NCBI GenBank assembly: GCA_934402315.1 | Contig: CAKRTS010000002.1 | Coordinates: 1 to 64,000, forward strand | Direction of reading: 5' to 3' | Origin: an uncultured Acetatifactor sp. | GTDB lineage: Bacteria > Bacillota > Clostridia > Lachnospirales > Lachnospiraceae | DNA: 64,000 bases | In this document: positions 1 through 8,274 of the stretch, one piece after another | Position numbering within the stretch: the stretch's first letter is position 1 | Layout of the letters: every line of letters starts with the position of its first letter | Program-made: the position numbers and the translations under genes | The notes under the pieces: generated by a model | Told to the model about the DNA's origin: nothing | Seen by the model: the letters and a program-made list of their open reading frames with translations, nothing else | Database searches by the model: none

Positions 1-57
1 ATTGATGTATCCGAGGAGATTATCGTTGATACTCTGCTGCGCAAAAAGTCCAGTTAA
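1..57 (+). CDS. C-terminal end of an unidentified protein (partial)
   Basis: The first frame is open from the window edge to a TAA at 55-57 and encodes 18 residues ending in LLRKKSS. The composition (acidic, then basic tail) is protein-like, but the fragment is too short to assign. It could equally be chance reading of non-coding DNA; the gene body would lie to the left of this window. Confidence 0.35.
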   Translation: MDVSEEIIVDTLLRKKSS

Positions 58-88
58 TTAGCGAACGCTATACTAGTGTGTTTACAGA

Positions 89-1369
89 CTATTTCTCACA
101 GTTACTTTTCAGTTTTTCACATTCCCGCCCAATTCTTTTCTTCCCAATCTCCGGTAATAATAAATATTTTCCAATGATATAAGCCAAAACTGCCAGAAGC
201 GCGAAAAACACCAAAATTACTTTCGATACCCGATTATATTCCAGCATCATTAAAAAAATTATAGCTGTTGTCAATAAATACGTAAAATCATATCTGACCA
301 CATTAGCGTAATATTTATCCGGAAATTTCATTCTGTACTTCATGGGCACAGAAGAAATATTTTTATTCTGTTCAAGCATCTTTTGCGTGTAAACATGTCT
401 TCCCCTAACCCTGCATAAGTTGCCGTTTTCGTTCCGAAGAACTTCATTATATGTATCCACCATTTTTTCTATATCTTGACTTTGAATTGAATTCCAAATC
501 ATATTTATCAAAAAGCACTCCTCATTATATTCATATATCTGACATATTGAAACAACCATAAAAATAACAGGAGCCATAATATTAATAAAATCCACAATAT
601 TTATCGCAGTATTTAATACTCCTCCAAATATCAGTTCATAAAAATCAGGCATAAGGGTCAAAACGTTAACTGCCAGCATTGAATATCCCAATATTGCCAG
701 CGTATTATCTGTTTTATCAGCCCTTATCCCCAGAACGCATTTCACATATTCCTGTGTCTCAACTGACTTACCCTCTCCCTGCGCAGATATAACATCAACC
801 TCTTCATTTTTATACAAAGAAGAGTTCTTTTTAAAAGACGTCTCCTTATACTCGTCAAAATATATTCTTGCCAGTCCACGCAGCGCATTTGGATTTTCAC
901 CTTGTGTTATAAACAGGGCATCATAATCTTTGGCATATCTTTGTGAATGCGGAATATAATCCGCATATATAAAAGCTATTACCAGTATAAGTCCCCCTGC
1001 TAATGCCCATCTGATTGTCAGCACATGCGCAAAGAAGAGACCAACCAGCAACAGTTCTGCAGGGACAAACAAAATTTGCAGTCCCTTACGCAATTCACTT
1101 CTCGCCTTTTCTACTTCATTATGACACGCGGGAGCTATTTGATCCAGAACAGACTGTTTGGATTGTTTCAAAATGTCCATATCAACTTTTCTTTCCAACC
1201 GTTTTCCCAAGAACAACAACACAATTTCCAAAAGTATTACTATTATGTTTAACCAGTACTGCGACAAAGCACTTAATTGCAGTAAAATACCGATAAGTGG
1301 CACAACTCCCACAGCCACGTTCATAACAATTACTGTCTTCTTTAAATAAGAGGTCGTTTTGCTAAACAT
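89..1369 (-). CDS. Unknown multi-pass membrane protein
   Basis: I do not recognise this 426-residue protein. It shows about eight hydrophobic segments in four pairs (roughly residues 12-34 and 38-55, 97-116 and 119-138, 226-246 and 258-278, 362-378 and 383-403), separated by charged cytoplasmic-looking loops. A central soluble part (about 140-220) is rich in Lys and Glu. There is no signal peptide cleavage site and no recognisable catalytic motif. The start is supported by AAGGAG eight bases upstream of the ATG and by a promoter (TTGATA, 17-base spacer, TATGAT). It is transcribed divergently from the ligase-like gene at 1574 and is monocistronic in this window. A role at the cell envelope is only a guess from the neighbourhood. 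Confidence 0.7.
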   Translation of the reverse strand: MFSKTTSYLKKTVIVMNVAVGVVPLIGILLQLSALSQYWLNIIVILLEIVLLFLGKRLERKVDMDILKQSKQSVLDQIAPACHNEVEKARSELRKGLQILFVPAELLLVGLFFAHVLTIRWALAGGLILVIAFIYADYIPHSQRYAKDYDALFITQGENPNALRGLARIYFDEYKETSFKKNSSLYKNEEVDVISAQGEGKSVETQEYVKCVLGIRADKTDNTLAILGYSMLAVNVLTLMPDFYELIFGGVLNTAINIVDFINIMAPVIFMVVSICQIYEYNEECFLINMIWNSIQSQDIEKMVDTYNEVLRNENGNLCRVRGRHVYTQKMLEQNKNISSVPMKYRMKFPDKYYANVVRYDFTYLLTTAIIFLMMLEYNRVSKVILVFFALLAVLAYIIGKYLLLPEIGKKRIGRECEKLKSNCEK

Positions 1370-1414
1370 ACTTTTGTCTCCTTCGTATCTTTTCCATTCA
1401 GACGGCTTTGTTTT

Positions 1415-1443
1415 ATCATACTATATAGCTAATATTTTATCAA
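1415..1443 (-). promoter_or_regulatory. Promoter of the unknown membrane protein gene
   Basis: On the minus strand TTGATA (1438-1443) and TATGAT (1415-1420) are separated by 17 bases, a good housekeeping-sigma promoter, about 45 bases upstream of the start codon at 1369. Confidence 0.65.
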
Positions 1444-1511
1444 CACTTTATCGTTTATATCAGCAATAATATGTTCTTTTTCTATCTTACTATAGAACGT
1501 TCGCTCTTTTG

Positions 1512-1540
1512 TTGCATTGCCGCTATTCACCGTGTATAAT
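1512..1540 (+). promoter_or_regulatory. Promoter of the ligase-like/pseB transcript
   Basis: TTGCAT (1512-1517) and a perfect TATAAT (1535-1540) are separated by 17 bases, 33 bases upstream of the ATG at 1574. It is divergent from the promoter at 1415-1443. Confidence 0.75.
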
Positions 1541-1573
1541 GATTCTAGTTCATTTTTTGAAAGGAGTTCCATC

Positions 1574-3220
1574 ATGACACTCAAATCTAAAAAGCTTAAC
1601 AGCAGTACAATCCAGCGGATTATTGTAGCTTTCTGTCTTTTTGCGGTTTGCGTTGGTACTCAGCAGATCCAGACTGTAAAGTGGGATACCGGTATTATAG
1701 AGTTTTCCAGAGATTCCTTTGGGGTTTTAATGGCTTTGATTCTTTTTACTCACTATAAATGGAGTGACTTTGTAAGATATAAATTGCCGTACTTAATCTG
1801 GACTGGCTTAGGGCTCACTGTTGGAACCGCAGTGACCTGCTATGCCGTTTCAAAACGCTTCAGCTTCTTATTCGCTGATACCATTATCATTGCTTTGGGA
1901 GTTTTCCTGATGGGTTACTGCATTATTCACACCATCATCTCTTTTTTTATAGAAAAAAAGCGTCCTAAGCTTTATATGCCGTTGTTTATCATTTGGACCG
2001 TTATGATGATTTTAATGATTTTCTCCAGGAGCGAATACCTTTGGCCCGAGTGTTACTTTGTTCTTTTTCTGTGCTATTACCTGACTGACCGTACCCAGGA
2101 ACAGCGCCGCAATGTAACCCTTGGAATTATCGACGGTATCATTCTGGGCTTTATCGTCATTCAGGCACATTCTCTGTTATTTCGCCCATATGATGCCGTA
2201 CGATACATGGGCAACTTCTGTAATCCCAATAACAACGCCGTTTTTTTATGTTTTTGTCTTGCTGCAATATTTTCAAAAATTCTTTTCCTAAAAAAAGAAA
2301 AGGCGAAGAAACTTATTATAATCTTCTATTTTCTGCTTGCAGAAGCATGCTACGGCTTTATCTTTATGACAATCAGCCGCTCCGGATACCTGACGACCTT
2401 TCTTATAACTGTCGTTTTCTTAATTCTGTACTGCCGAACCGTCTCTAAAAAGGTATTTTTCAGGATGGGAATCCTTTTAACTTCCCTTTTTATCGTTATA
2501 ATGCCATTGACCTATCTCGCAGTGCGTTATATCCCCACAATCCACCCTCACGTTCTCTTTTATTATCAGGAGGGTTATTCAGAGGCTCGTGTACATTCGT
2601 GGGATCCACGTGATTCCGAAAAATTTATTTCTTTTGAAGAAATGATCCAAGCCGCTCTGGGGCGCTTTAAAGAAACCGGAACAAACTATAATCAATTTTT
2701 CGGTCTACAGAAATCTGATCCGGAGATTCTCGTAACCCGCTCTGTATCGGCTTCTCCTATTCTTCCCAGAGAGGTACTCATGCGGTCAGCCGCGATTCTC
2801 TCCGCCCAACATACTCCCATATTAAACGGTGAGGAAGTTGGCAACGCATTTTTAGTGCGCTATACAATATATAAATGGTATATCGATCATCTGTCCCTGC
2901 GTGGTATGCCCTATGATGAACAGGGATTTCAACTTACAGAGGGGTATTGGGTTCAAAGTGCACACGATATCTATTTAGATTACGGAATCAATTTCGGGAT
3001 CCCTGTGATGATTCTTTTTACTGTTTTTATCTGGTACGGAATAGGGAGACTGATTTACAATTCTTGTAAACAAATTAACGTTACTAAAATGTCCTGCCTA
3101 CTCATTACTCTCGTCCCTCCCATTTTTGGTTTATTTGAATTTGCATGGGGCAGCGGCATGCTATATACTATTGCTTTCTATTTATGTTTTTCTGAAATGC
3201 TTTTGGGAAAAGATAATTGA
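1574..3220 (+). CDS. O-antigen ligase/polymerase-like membrane protein
   Basis: The 548-residue protein has about ten to eleven membrane segments and a long extracytoplasmic loop (roughly residues 330-480), the layout of the Wzy/WaaL O-antigen ligase superfamily. Two family-typical stretches are visible: GNFCNPNNNA before one helix and SRSGYL at the start of another. Proteins of this type join or polymerise lipid-linked glycans on the outer face of the membrane; whether this one is a ligase or a polymerase cannot be told. The ATG at 1574 is preferred over the upstream ATG at 1517 because it has AAGGAG at 1561-1566 and because 1517 lies inside the -35 box. The neighbouring pseB on the same strand suggests a glycan containing a pseudaminic-acid-type or related sugar. 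Confidence 0.72.
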   Translation: MTLKSKKLNSSTIQRIIVAFCLFAVCVGTQQIQTVKWDTGIIEFSRDSFGVLMALILFTHYKWSDFVRYKLPYLIWTGLGLTVGTAVTCYAVSKRFSFLFADTIIIALGVFLMGYCIIHTIISFFIEKKRPKLYMPLFIIWTVMMILMIFSRSEYLWPECYFVLFLCYYLTDRTQEQRRNVTLGIIDGIILGFIVIQAHSLLFRPYDAVRYMGNFCNPNNNAVFLCFCLAAIFSKILFLKKEKAKKLIIIFYFLLAEACYGFIFMTISRSGYLTTFLITVVFLILYCRTVSKKVFFRMGILLTSLFIVIMPLTYLAVRYIPTIHPHVLFYYQEGYSEARVHSWDPRDSEKFISFEEMIQAALGRFKETGTNYNQFFGLQKSDPEILVTRSVSASPILPREVLMRSAAILSAQHTPILNGEEVGNAFLVRYTIYKWYIDHLSLRGMPYDEQGFQLTEGYWVQSAHDIYLDYGINFGIPVMILFTVFIWYGIGRLIYNSCKQINVTKMSCLLITLVPPIFGLFEFAWGSGMLYTIAFYLCFSEMLLGKDN

Positions 3221-3238
3221 TATTCTCTATTTACCGGT

Positions 3239-3294
3239 TTACAATACCTCTGGCATTTTTCCATTGCCATACCCGCCGCAATATGGTATTGTAA
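3239..3294 (+). promoter_or_regulatory. Inverted repeat in the leader of pseB
   Basis: TTACAATACC (3239-3248) is repeated in inverse orientation as GGTATTGTAA (3285-3294), a perfect 10-base inverted repeat. TGGCA/TGCCA inside it could form an inner stem. It lies 35 bases before the pseB start, with no T-run after it, so it is not a simple terminator; it may be an RNA structure or a protein-binding site. Confidence 0.45.
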
Positions 3295-3328
3295 TAGAGG
3301 ATTTCTCAAAATGGAAAGCGAGGAAGAT

Positions 3329-4324
3329 ATGCTAAACAATAAATCAATTTTAATTACTGGTGGCACCGGAAGCTTCGGAAAAGCCTTCACAAGGTATGTG
3401 TTAGAAAATTACAACCCTACCAAAATCATTATCTATTCAAGAGATGAATTTAAGCAGTTTCTCATGCAAAATGAGTTCAGGAAATACTCTGACAAGCTCC
3501 GTTTCTTTATCGGCGATGTGCGCGATAAAGAGCGTCTAAAGAGAGCCTTCGAGGGCGTAGACTATGTTATTCATGCAGCTGCCCTGAAACAGGTTCCTGC
3601 CTGCGAGTATAATCCCGCCGAGGCAATCAAAACCAATATTAATGGTGCGCAAAATGTTATTGACGCTGCTTTGGATACAGGTGTCAAAAAGGTAGTGGCA
3701 CTTTCCACAGATAAAGCAGTCAATCCCGTCAATCTCTACGGCGGCACCAAGCTGGTCTCTGACAAGCTTTTCATTGCTGCCAACGCGTATGCCGGAAGCA
3801 AAGATATCTGCTTCTCCATCGTCCGTTACGGAAATGTTGCCGGGAGCCGCGGTTCTGTCATCCCGTTCTTCCACAACATCATCAAGAACAGCGGAAGCGA
3901 ACTGCCCATCACAGACTATCGCATGACAAGATTCTGGATCAGCCTCAGACAGGGCGTAGAACTTGTGATTAAGGCGCTTTCCGAATCCAAGGGCGGAGAA
4001 ACCTTTATCTCCAAAATACCTTCCTTCAAGATTACAGACCTCGCGCAGGCAATGCTTCCCGGCTGCAAAATGCCAGAAGTAGGCATCCGCGAGGGCGAAA
4101 AGCTTCACGAGATCATGGTAACCGTTGAAGACTCCCCCAACACCTACGAGTACGACAAGCATTTTATCGTGTATCCGCAGATGGTGTGGAGCGAATCAAG
4201 ACGGGCTATTCCCACCGGCAAGAAGGTTCCAGAGGGCTTTTCCTACAGTTCCGGAAATAATACGGAATGGCTCTCTGTGGAAGAAATCAAAGAACTACTC
4301 AACACGATAGAACTTGAGAAATAA
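3329..4324 (+). CDS. pseB: UDP-GlcNAc 4,6-dehydratase (inverting), PseB type
   Basis: PseB converts UDP-GlcNAc to UDP-2-acetamido-2,6-dideoxy-L-arabino-4-hexulose, the first step to pseudaminic acid and to some L-sugars. The protein is 331 residues, the normal length. It carries the Rossmann motif GGTGSFGKAF at the N-terminus, GDVRDKERL, AAALKQVP, the STDKAVNPVNLYGGTKL block with the catalytic YxxxK variant, RYGNVAGSRGSV, TRFWISL and GEKLHEIM, all shared with the PseB family rather than with the long membrane-bound CapD family. The ATG at 3329 has GAGG five bases upstream and fits the family start; an in-frame ATG at 3311 is possible. No pseC, F, G, H or I gene follows, so the pathway must be completed elsewhere or differ. 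A terminator follows at once. Confidence 0.88.
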   Translation: MLNNKSILITGGTGSFGKAFTRYVLENYNPTKIIIYSRDEFKQFLMQNEFRKYSDKLRFFIGDVRDKERLKRAFEGVDYVIHAAALKQVPACEYNPAEAIKTNINGAQNVIDAALDTGVKKVVALSTDKAVNPVNLYGGTKLVSDKLFIAANAYAGSKDICFSIVRYGNVAGSRGSVIPFFHNIIKNSGSELPITDYRMTRFWISLRQGVELVIKALSESKGGETFISKIPSFKITDLAQAMLPGCKMPEVGIREGEKLHEIMVTVEDSPNTYEYDKHFIVYPQMVWSESRRAIPTGKKVPEGFSYSSGNNTEWLSVEEIKELLNTIELEK

Positions 4325-4354
4325 AAAACATCTCAGCACTTCAGACTGTAGACA

Positions 4355-4393
4355 AAACGCTTTTGGTTAGCATGCCAAAAGCGTTTTTCTTGT
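4355..4393. terminator. Bidirectional terminator between pseB and locus A
   Basis: AAACGCTTTTGG (4355-4366) pairs perfectly with CCAAAAGCGTTT (4375-4386) around an 8-base loop, followed by TTCTTG on the plus strand and preceded by an A-run usable on the minus strand. It separates two convergent transcripts. Confidence 0.8.
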
Positions 4394-4474
4394 TTAGGGG
4401 TAAGTAGGTAATACAGTAGTCGCAAAAATCAATATTAACCTTCAAGCATGGATATCCTTTATTTCACAATCTCC

Positions 4475-4999
4475 TTAATCATTTGGATTTACAATGCTAA
4501 ATCTTACCACGTCTTCAAAGTTTCCATTCTCATCTACCGCTTCTGCTTTAAGAATAGCCTCTATAGTAAACCCCGCTCTTTTAAGCAAGTCCGCCTCATC
4601 CAAATATTTATAAAATACATATGAATACACCTTATGAATATAGAGTTCTTCAAATGCCTTCTTCAAAAGCTGCTTAATTGCAATGGCTTGACTCTCTGTA
4701 TTCCATTCCTCATCATCACTGGTAAAGATACAAAGTTCGCAACGGCGATTTACCCTATCTATATCTTTGAGATATACTGTTGCTATTGGATATATGACCG
4801 TTTGATATTGTTCTTCTACCCTTTCTACTATATACTGCTGATAATAACCGGGAACAACATTTTTTTCATAGAAATCCAGATGGGATTCTACTGTAATTGG
4901 CTTTTTATTAAGACAATGACTAGAAACTCTGGGAGAGTTTCTCCACTTTACAATCAAATCAGCATCCTCTTTTTTTATTGGTCTTAAATATATCTGCAT
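4475..4999 (-). CDS. GNAT-family acetyltransferase, PseH/RimL-like
   Basis: The 174-residue protein opens with LRPIKKEDADLIVKWRNSP, which is typical of RimJ/RimL/PseH-type N-acetyltransferases, and continues with a central strand IYPIATVYLKDI and a C-terminal half rich in conserved-looking aromatic and acidic residues (AFEELYIHKVYSYVF, LLKRAGF). Such enzymes move an acetyl group from acetyl-CoA onto an amino group, here most likely of a sugar nucleotide. It is the last gene of the minus-strand locus A, 25 bases after rfbC, and converges on pseB. The PseH resemblance together with the nearby pseB is suggestive, but the pairing is an inference. Confidence 0.72.
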   Translation of the reverse strand: MQIYLRPIKKEDADLIVKWRNSPRVSSHCLNKKPITVESHLDFYEKNVVPGYYQQYIVERVEEQYQTVIYPIATVYLKDIDRVNRRCELCIFTSDDEEWNTESQAIAIKQLLKKAFEELYIHKVYSYVFYKYLDEADLLKRAGFTIEAILKAEAVDENGNFEDVVRFSIVNPND

Positions 5000-5024
5000 A
5001 GTAATAGCAACTCCTTCCTGTTAT

Positions 5025-5630
5025 CTAAAATTTAAATGTGTCCTTTATTCCCAACCACTTCTGATCTTTCTCTGAAAGATTTAATGGTGTGCCATCTACA
5101 GTATAGCCCTTGGCAGATGCTGATCCACTATATTCACCCTCAAGTCTTGGCCATACAATACCAATCTCGGGATCGTTCCATGCCATTCCACCTTCATCAT
5201 TTGCATGATAAAAATCATCACATTTGTAGCAAAATTCGGCTATATCAGAAAGTACAAGAAATCCATGTGCAAAACCTCTAGGAATTAAGAACTGTTTTTT
5301 GTTATCTTCTGTTAATTCGATTCCATACCATTTACCATAAGTATCGCTCCCACTTCTAAGATCAACAGCAACATCAAAAACAGAACCTTTTATTACTCTT
5401 ACAAGTTTTGTCTGAGGAAACTTTTTCTGAAAATGCAATCCACGAAGAACTCCTTTTGTGCTCATAGACTGGTTGTCCTGAACAAATGTAACATCTAGCC
5501 CTGCTTCCTCCATGTCTCTTTGACTATACGTTTCCATAAAATAGCCACGACTATCTCCGTGTACCGCAGGGCTAATAACGCAAAGCCCTTCTATTCCTGC
5601 AATATTTTTTTCAACTGTTATCTGCCCCAT
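5025..5630 (-). CDS. rfbC: dTDP-4-dehydrorhamnose 3,5-epimerase
   Basis: RfbC (RmlC) epimerises C3 and C5 of dTDP-4-keto-6-deoxyglucose. The 201-residue protein is of normal length and has the cupin landmarks: HGDSRGYF near residue 25, QDNQSMSTKGVLRGLH with the catalytic His, VFDVAVDLRSGS, and PRGFAHGF followed by a Tyr-containing CYK segment. Nothing is missing from the active site by eye. It sits between a short-chain dehydrogenase and an acetyltransferase, far from rfbA (17.9 kb), and neither a functional rfbB nor rfbD is present. It may therefore act on a different 4-keto sugar or depend on genes elsewhere. Confidence 0.9.
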   Translation of the reverse strand: MGQITVEKNIAGIEGLCVISPAVHGDSRGYFMETYSQRDMEEAGLDVTFVQDNQSMSTKGVLRGLHFQKKFPQTKLVRVIKGSVFDVAVDLRSGSDTYGKWYGIELTEDNKKQFLIPRGFAHGFLVLSDIAEFCYKCDDFYHANDEGGMAWNDPEIGIVWPRLEGEYSGSASAKGYTVDGTPLNLSEKDQKWLGIKDTFKF

Positions 5631-5647
5631 TAGCTTTTCGTCTCCTT

Positions 5648-6409
5648 TTAATTCATTCCACCGTCAACTTGAATAATCTGTCCGGTCACATACGAGCTCA
5701 AATCACTTGCCAATACCATAATCATGTTAGCAATTTCCTCTGGATCTGCTGCACGATGCATTATGTTCTTTTTAACTGCCTGATTGTACTCACTGGGAGA
5801 CATCGATTGAAGTAATTTCGTATCTACCACACCTGGCGCGACAGCATTTACCCTGATTCCAGAATCTATAAGTTCCTTAGAAAGAGATTTTGTCATTCCA
5901 TGTACCGCAGCTTTCGTGGCACTATATATCATCTGACCTCTATTCCCATCAATTCCTAAATATGAACCCGTAAAAACAATACTTCCCTGCTTTTGTCTTG
6001 TCATAATACGGCTGACATACTGAGTCAGCTGTACATGTGCAAAGAAATTAATTTGGAATAAATCTAATGCTTTTGATTTTGAAATCATCGGGAGCAATGC
6101 ATCATATGAAGCACCGGCATTGTTCACCAAACAATCAATAGGCAAGTTTTCTTTTTTGATTACCATGAATGCTCTCTTTAACTCTTCCTCGCATATCAAA
6201 TCTACATATACAGGCTTAATCCAACATCTGTTTTCAGATGCCAGCTCTTGCAAATATCTTTCAAATTCTTCGTCCGGTTTTCTTGCAAAAGCCCAAACAT
6301 TAGCACCGTTCTCAGCAAAGACCTTTACAGTTGCCTTTCCTATTCCACTTGCAGCACCTGTAATAATAGCATTCTTATTTGAGAGTATTCTATTATGCTG
6401 CATAACCAT
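5648..6409 (-). CDS. Short-chain dehydrogenase/reductase, FabG-like
   Basis: A classical SDR of 253 residues: cofactor motif TGAASGIGKA, the NNAG motif, a catalytic Ser in FTGSYLG, YSATK (YxxxK) and a C-terminal VDGGMN typical of FabG-like enzymes. It should reduce a ketone or oxidise an alcohol with NAD(P)H. It is clearly a paralogue of the SDR at 8275-9015: both read NAIITGA early and share the pattern of an Ala-Asn-(V/I)-Trp-Ala block. The two flank the split transketolase. Two ATGs are possible, at residue 1 or 3. Substrate unknown; an acyl or sugar-ketone intermediate is likely from context. Confidence 0.85.
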   Translation of the reverse strand: MVMQHNRILSNKNAIITGAASGIGKATVKVFAENGANVWAFARKPDEEFERYLQELASENRCWIKPVYVDLICEEELKRAFMVIKKENLPIDCLVNNAGASYDALLPMISKSKALDLFQINFFAHVQLTQYVSRIMTRQKQGSIVFTGSYLGIDGNRGQMIYSATKAAVHGMTKSLSKELIDSGIRVNAVAPGVVDTKLLQSMSPSEYNQAVKKNIMHRAADPEEIANMIMVLASDLSSYVTGQIIQVDGGMN

Positions 6410-6441
6410 ACACCTGCCTTTCGATGTATGGTGCTGTTGTA

Positions 6442-7446
6442 TTACTTAAATATCGTAATGCCACCTGCCTTAGCCAGTGCTTCTAAGTCATCGACAATTC
6501 GATTTGCAATCTGCTCTGATGTTAAACCACTTTGTTCGATCTGATATTGATAATCTCCTGGTTTTACAAACAGATCCTTTATTCCAATAATATCCAAAGG
6601 AGCATGAGCATTCAGCCTTGATACCAATTCACTAACAGCACTTCCAAAACCGCCGTATATGCTATGTTCTTCCGTAGTGATTAGCAATTTATGGTTTTTC
6701 GCCACTTCCTCAATAATATTTTCATCAAGAGGTTTTATCGTATGAAAATTGATTACACTACAGCTAATGCTCTTTTCTTTTAAGATATCTGCAGCCTTAA
6801 GTGCCTGACTTACCATAGAACCCGTGGCAAGTATACATACATCTGTGCCGGTTCTTAATGTGATTGCTTTGCCAATCTCAAAATCGTAATCCTCTTTGTA
6901 GATCATTGGAGTATTTACTGGTCCACTTAAGCGAATATAAGTTGGTTCCTTAGTTTGCGCTGCTGCCAACATACATTTAATTACTTCAACACAGTCAGCC
7001 GGAGACAATATTGTAATATTAGGTAGAGATCTCATAAAAGCAATATCTTCCACACTCATATGAGTAGCACCTAATATGCCAGCCCCGTATCCAGCAGTTA
7101 GTCCCAGCATCTTTATCGGAAGCTTCATATAAGCCATATTTACTCTAACCTGATCAGCGCATCTCGAACAACAAAAGCTTGCATAAGTAGACACAAATGG
7201 TACAAATCCCTCCTTTGCTAACCCACCTGCAACGCCTACCATGTTTTGTTCCGCAATTCCCAGATTATATAATTTTTCCGGATACTGCTCCTTGAATCTT
7301 TCCAAGCCCGAAAAAAAACATAAATCAGCAGTTAGCATTAAAACATCATCAGTTTCTTCAGCCAACTCTAGTGCAGCCGCACCAACAGCTCCACTGGGAC
7401 CAAGGCGAGACCAGATTCGCGCATTTTTAGAATCTATCGTAATCAT
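6442..7446 (-). CDS. Split transketolase, C-terminal subunit
   Basis: This 334-residue protein holds the pyrimidine-binding and C-terminal domains of transketolase. GIAEQNMVGVAGGLA carries the Glu that activates thiamine diphosphate, followed by the family segments FVSTYASF, GLTAGYG, THMSVEDIAFMRS and the C-terminal domain (VCILATGSMVSQAL, TTEEHSIYGG). Its start overlaps the stop of the N-terminal subunit by four bases (ATGA), so both are translated together. Split transketolases transfer a two-carbon ketol unit between a ketose donor and an aldehyde acceptor. The location between two SDR genes and downstream of an aldehyde-forming LuxC-like gene suggests a role in building a special carbon chain and not in the pentose phosphate pathway. 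Confidence 0.9.
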   Translation of the reverse strand: MITIDSKNARIWSRLGPSGAVGAAALELAEETDDVLMLTADLCFFSGLERFKEQYPEKLYNLGIAEQNMVGVAGGLAKEGFVPFVSTYASFCCSRCADQVRVNMAYMKLPIKMLGLTAGYGAGILGATHMSVEDIAFMRSLPNITILSPADCVEVIKCMLAAAQTKEPTYIRLSGPVNTPMIYKEDYDFEIGKAITLRTGTDVCILATGSMVSQALKAADILKEKSISCSVINFHTIKPLDENIIEEVAKNHKLLITTEEHSIYGGFGSAVSELVSRLNAHAPLDIIGIKDLFVKPGDYQYQIEQSGLTSEQIANRIVDDLEALAKAGGITIFK

Positions 7447-8273
7447 TCTGTACCCTCCAATTCACTTATCGCCTGCTCATACTGCTTCGCTGTGAGTCTG
7501 GAATTATGAAAACGCCAATTATTCTCCATGAACGAAACACCTTTTCCCTTAATTGTATTTGCTATAATCACTAGTGGTTTATCTGTCATCGTATTATAAG
7601 CATCAATCAAAGCTTTGACATCGTGTCCATCAATCTCTAATACATCCCATCCAAAAGCTTTCCATTTTTCTCCCATAGGAGACATACTAAGTATCTCATC
7701 TGTATCGCCATCATACTGAATCTTATTAGAATCAATAATAGCCACTAAATTATTTAACCCATAATGAGACGCACTAGCTGCTGCTTCCCATACCGATCCC
7801 TCATCAGATTCACCATCCCCCATAAAAACAAATGTACGAGATGTGGTATTATTTCTACGTTTTAATGCAAGACACACACCAACACCAAGAGATAATCCCT
7901 GACCAAGACTTCCACTTGCAAACTCAATTCCTGGAAGCCCATTTAACGAAGGATGTCCTGAAAGCTGAGAACCGTTCTGTTTAAACTCTGTAAGGCGGTA
8001 TTCCTCTATAATTCCTGCTTGAGTCATAGCTGGATAAAGCGCCAATGCTGCATGACCTTTGCTCAAGATGACTCTATCCCTGCCTTCAAATTCCGGATCA
8101 CTTTTATCGTATTTCAGGCATCCAACATACAAGGTAGCAAGCATTTCTGCCATAGATAAACTTCCACCCAGATGTGCACCAGTATTTCCTGTTGCATATG
8201 TCATATCTATAATATCTCTTCGCACTTTATCAGATGCACGCCTACACTTTTCCATTAAAGTAGCATCTACCAT
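7443..8273 (-). CDS. Split transketolase, N-terminal (ThDP-binding) subunit
   Basis: A 276-residue thiamine-diphosphate-binding half: HLGGSLSMAEMLA near the start, SKGHAALALYPA, SGSLGQGLSLGVG, and the GDG motif of ThDP binding in GDGESDEGSVWEAA followed by the asparagine pair, then the substrate-side IDSNKIQYDG. The ATG at 8273 is chosen because the preceding GGAGGGG is correctly spaced; an upstream in-frame ATG at 8288 has no such site. It starts right after the stop of the upstream SDR gene. With the next gene it forms a heteromeric transketolase. Confidence 0.9.
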   Translation of the reverse strand: MVDATLMEKCRRASDKVRRDIIDMTYATGNTGAHLGGSLSMAEMLATLYVGCLKYDKSDPEFEGRDRVILSKGHAALALYPAMTQAGIIEEYRLTEFKQNGSQLSGHPSLNGLPGIEFASGSLGQGLSLGVGVCLALKRRNNTTSRTFVFMGDGESDEGSVWEAAASASHYGLNNLVAIIDSNKIQYDGDTDEILSMSPMGEKWKAFGWDVLEIDGHDVKALIDAYNTMTDKPLVIIANTIKGKGVSFMENNWRFHNSRLTAKQYEQAISELEGTE

Positions 8274-8274
8274 G

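Noticed and set aside
1495..1502. GAACGTTC palindrome as a LexA box
   Set aside because: The Bacillota LexA site needs a four-base spacer between GAAC and GTTC; here the halves are fused.
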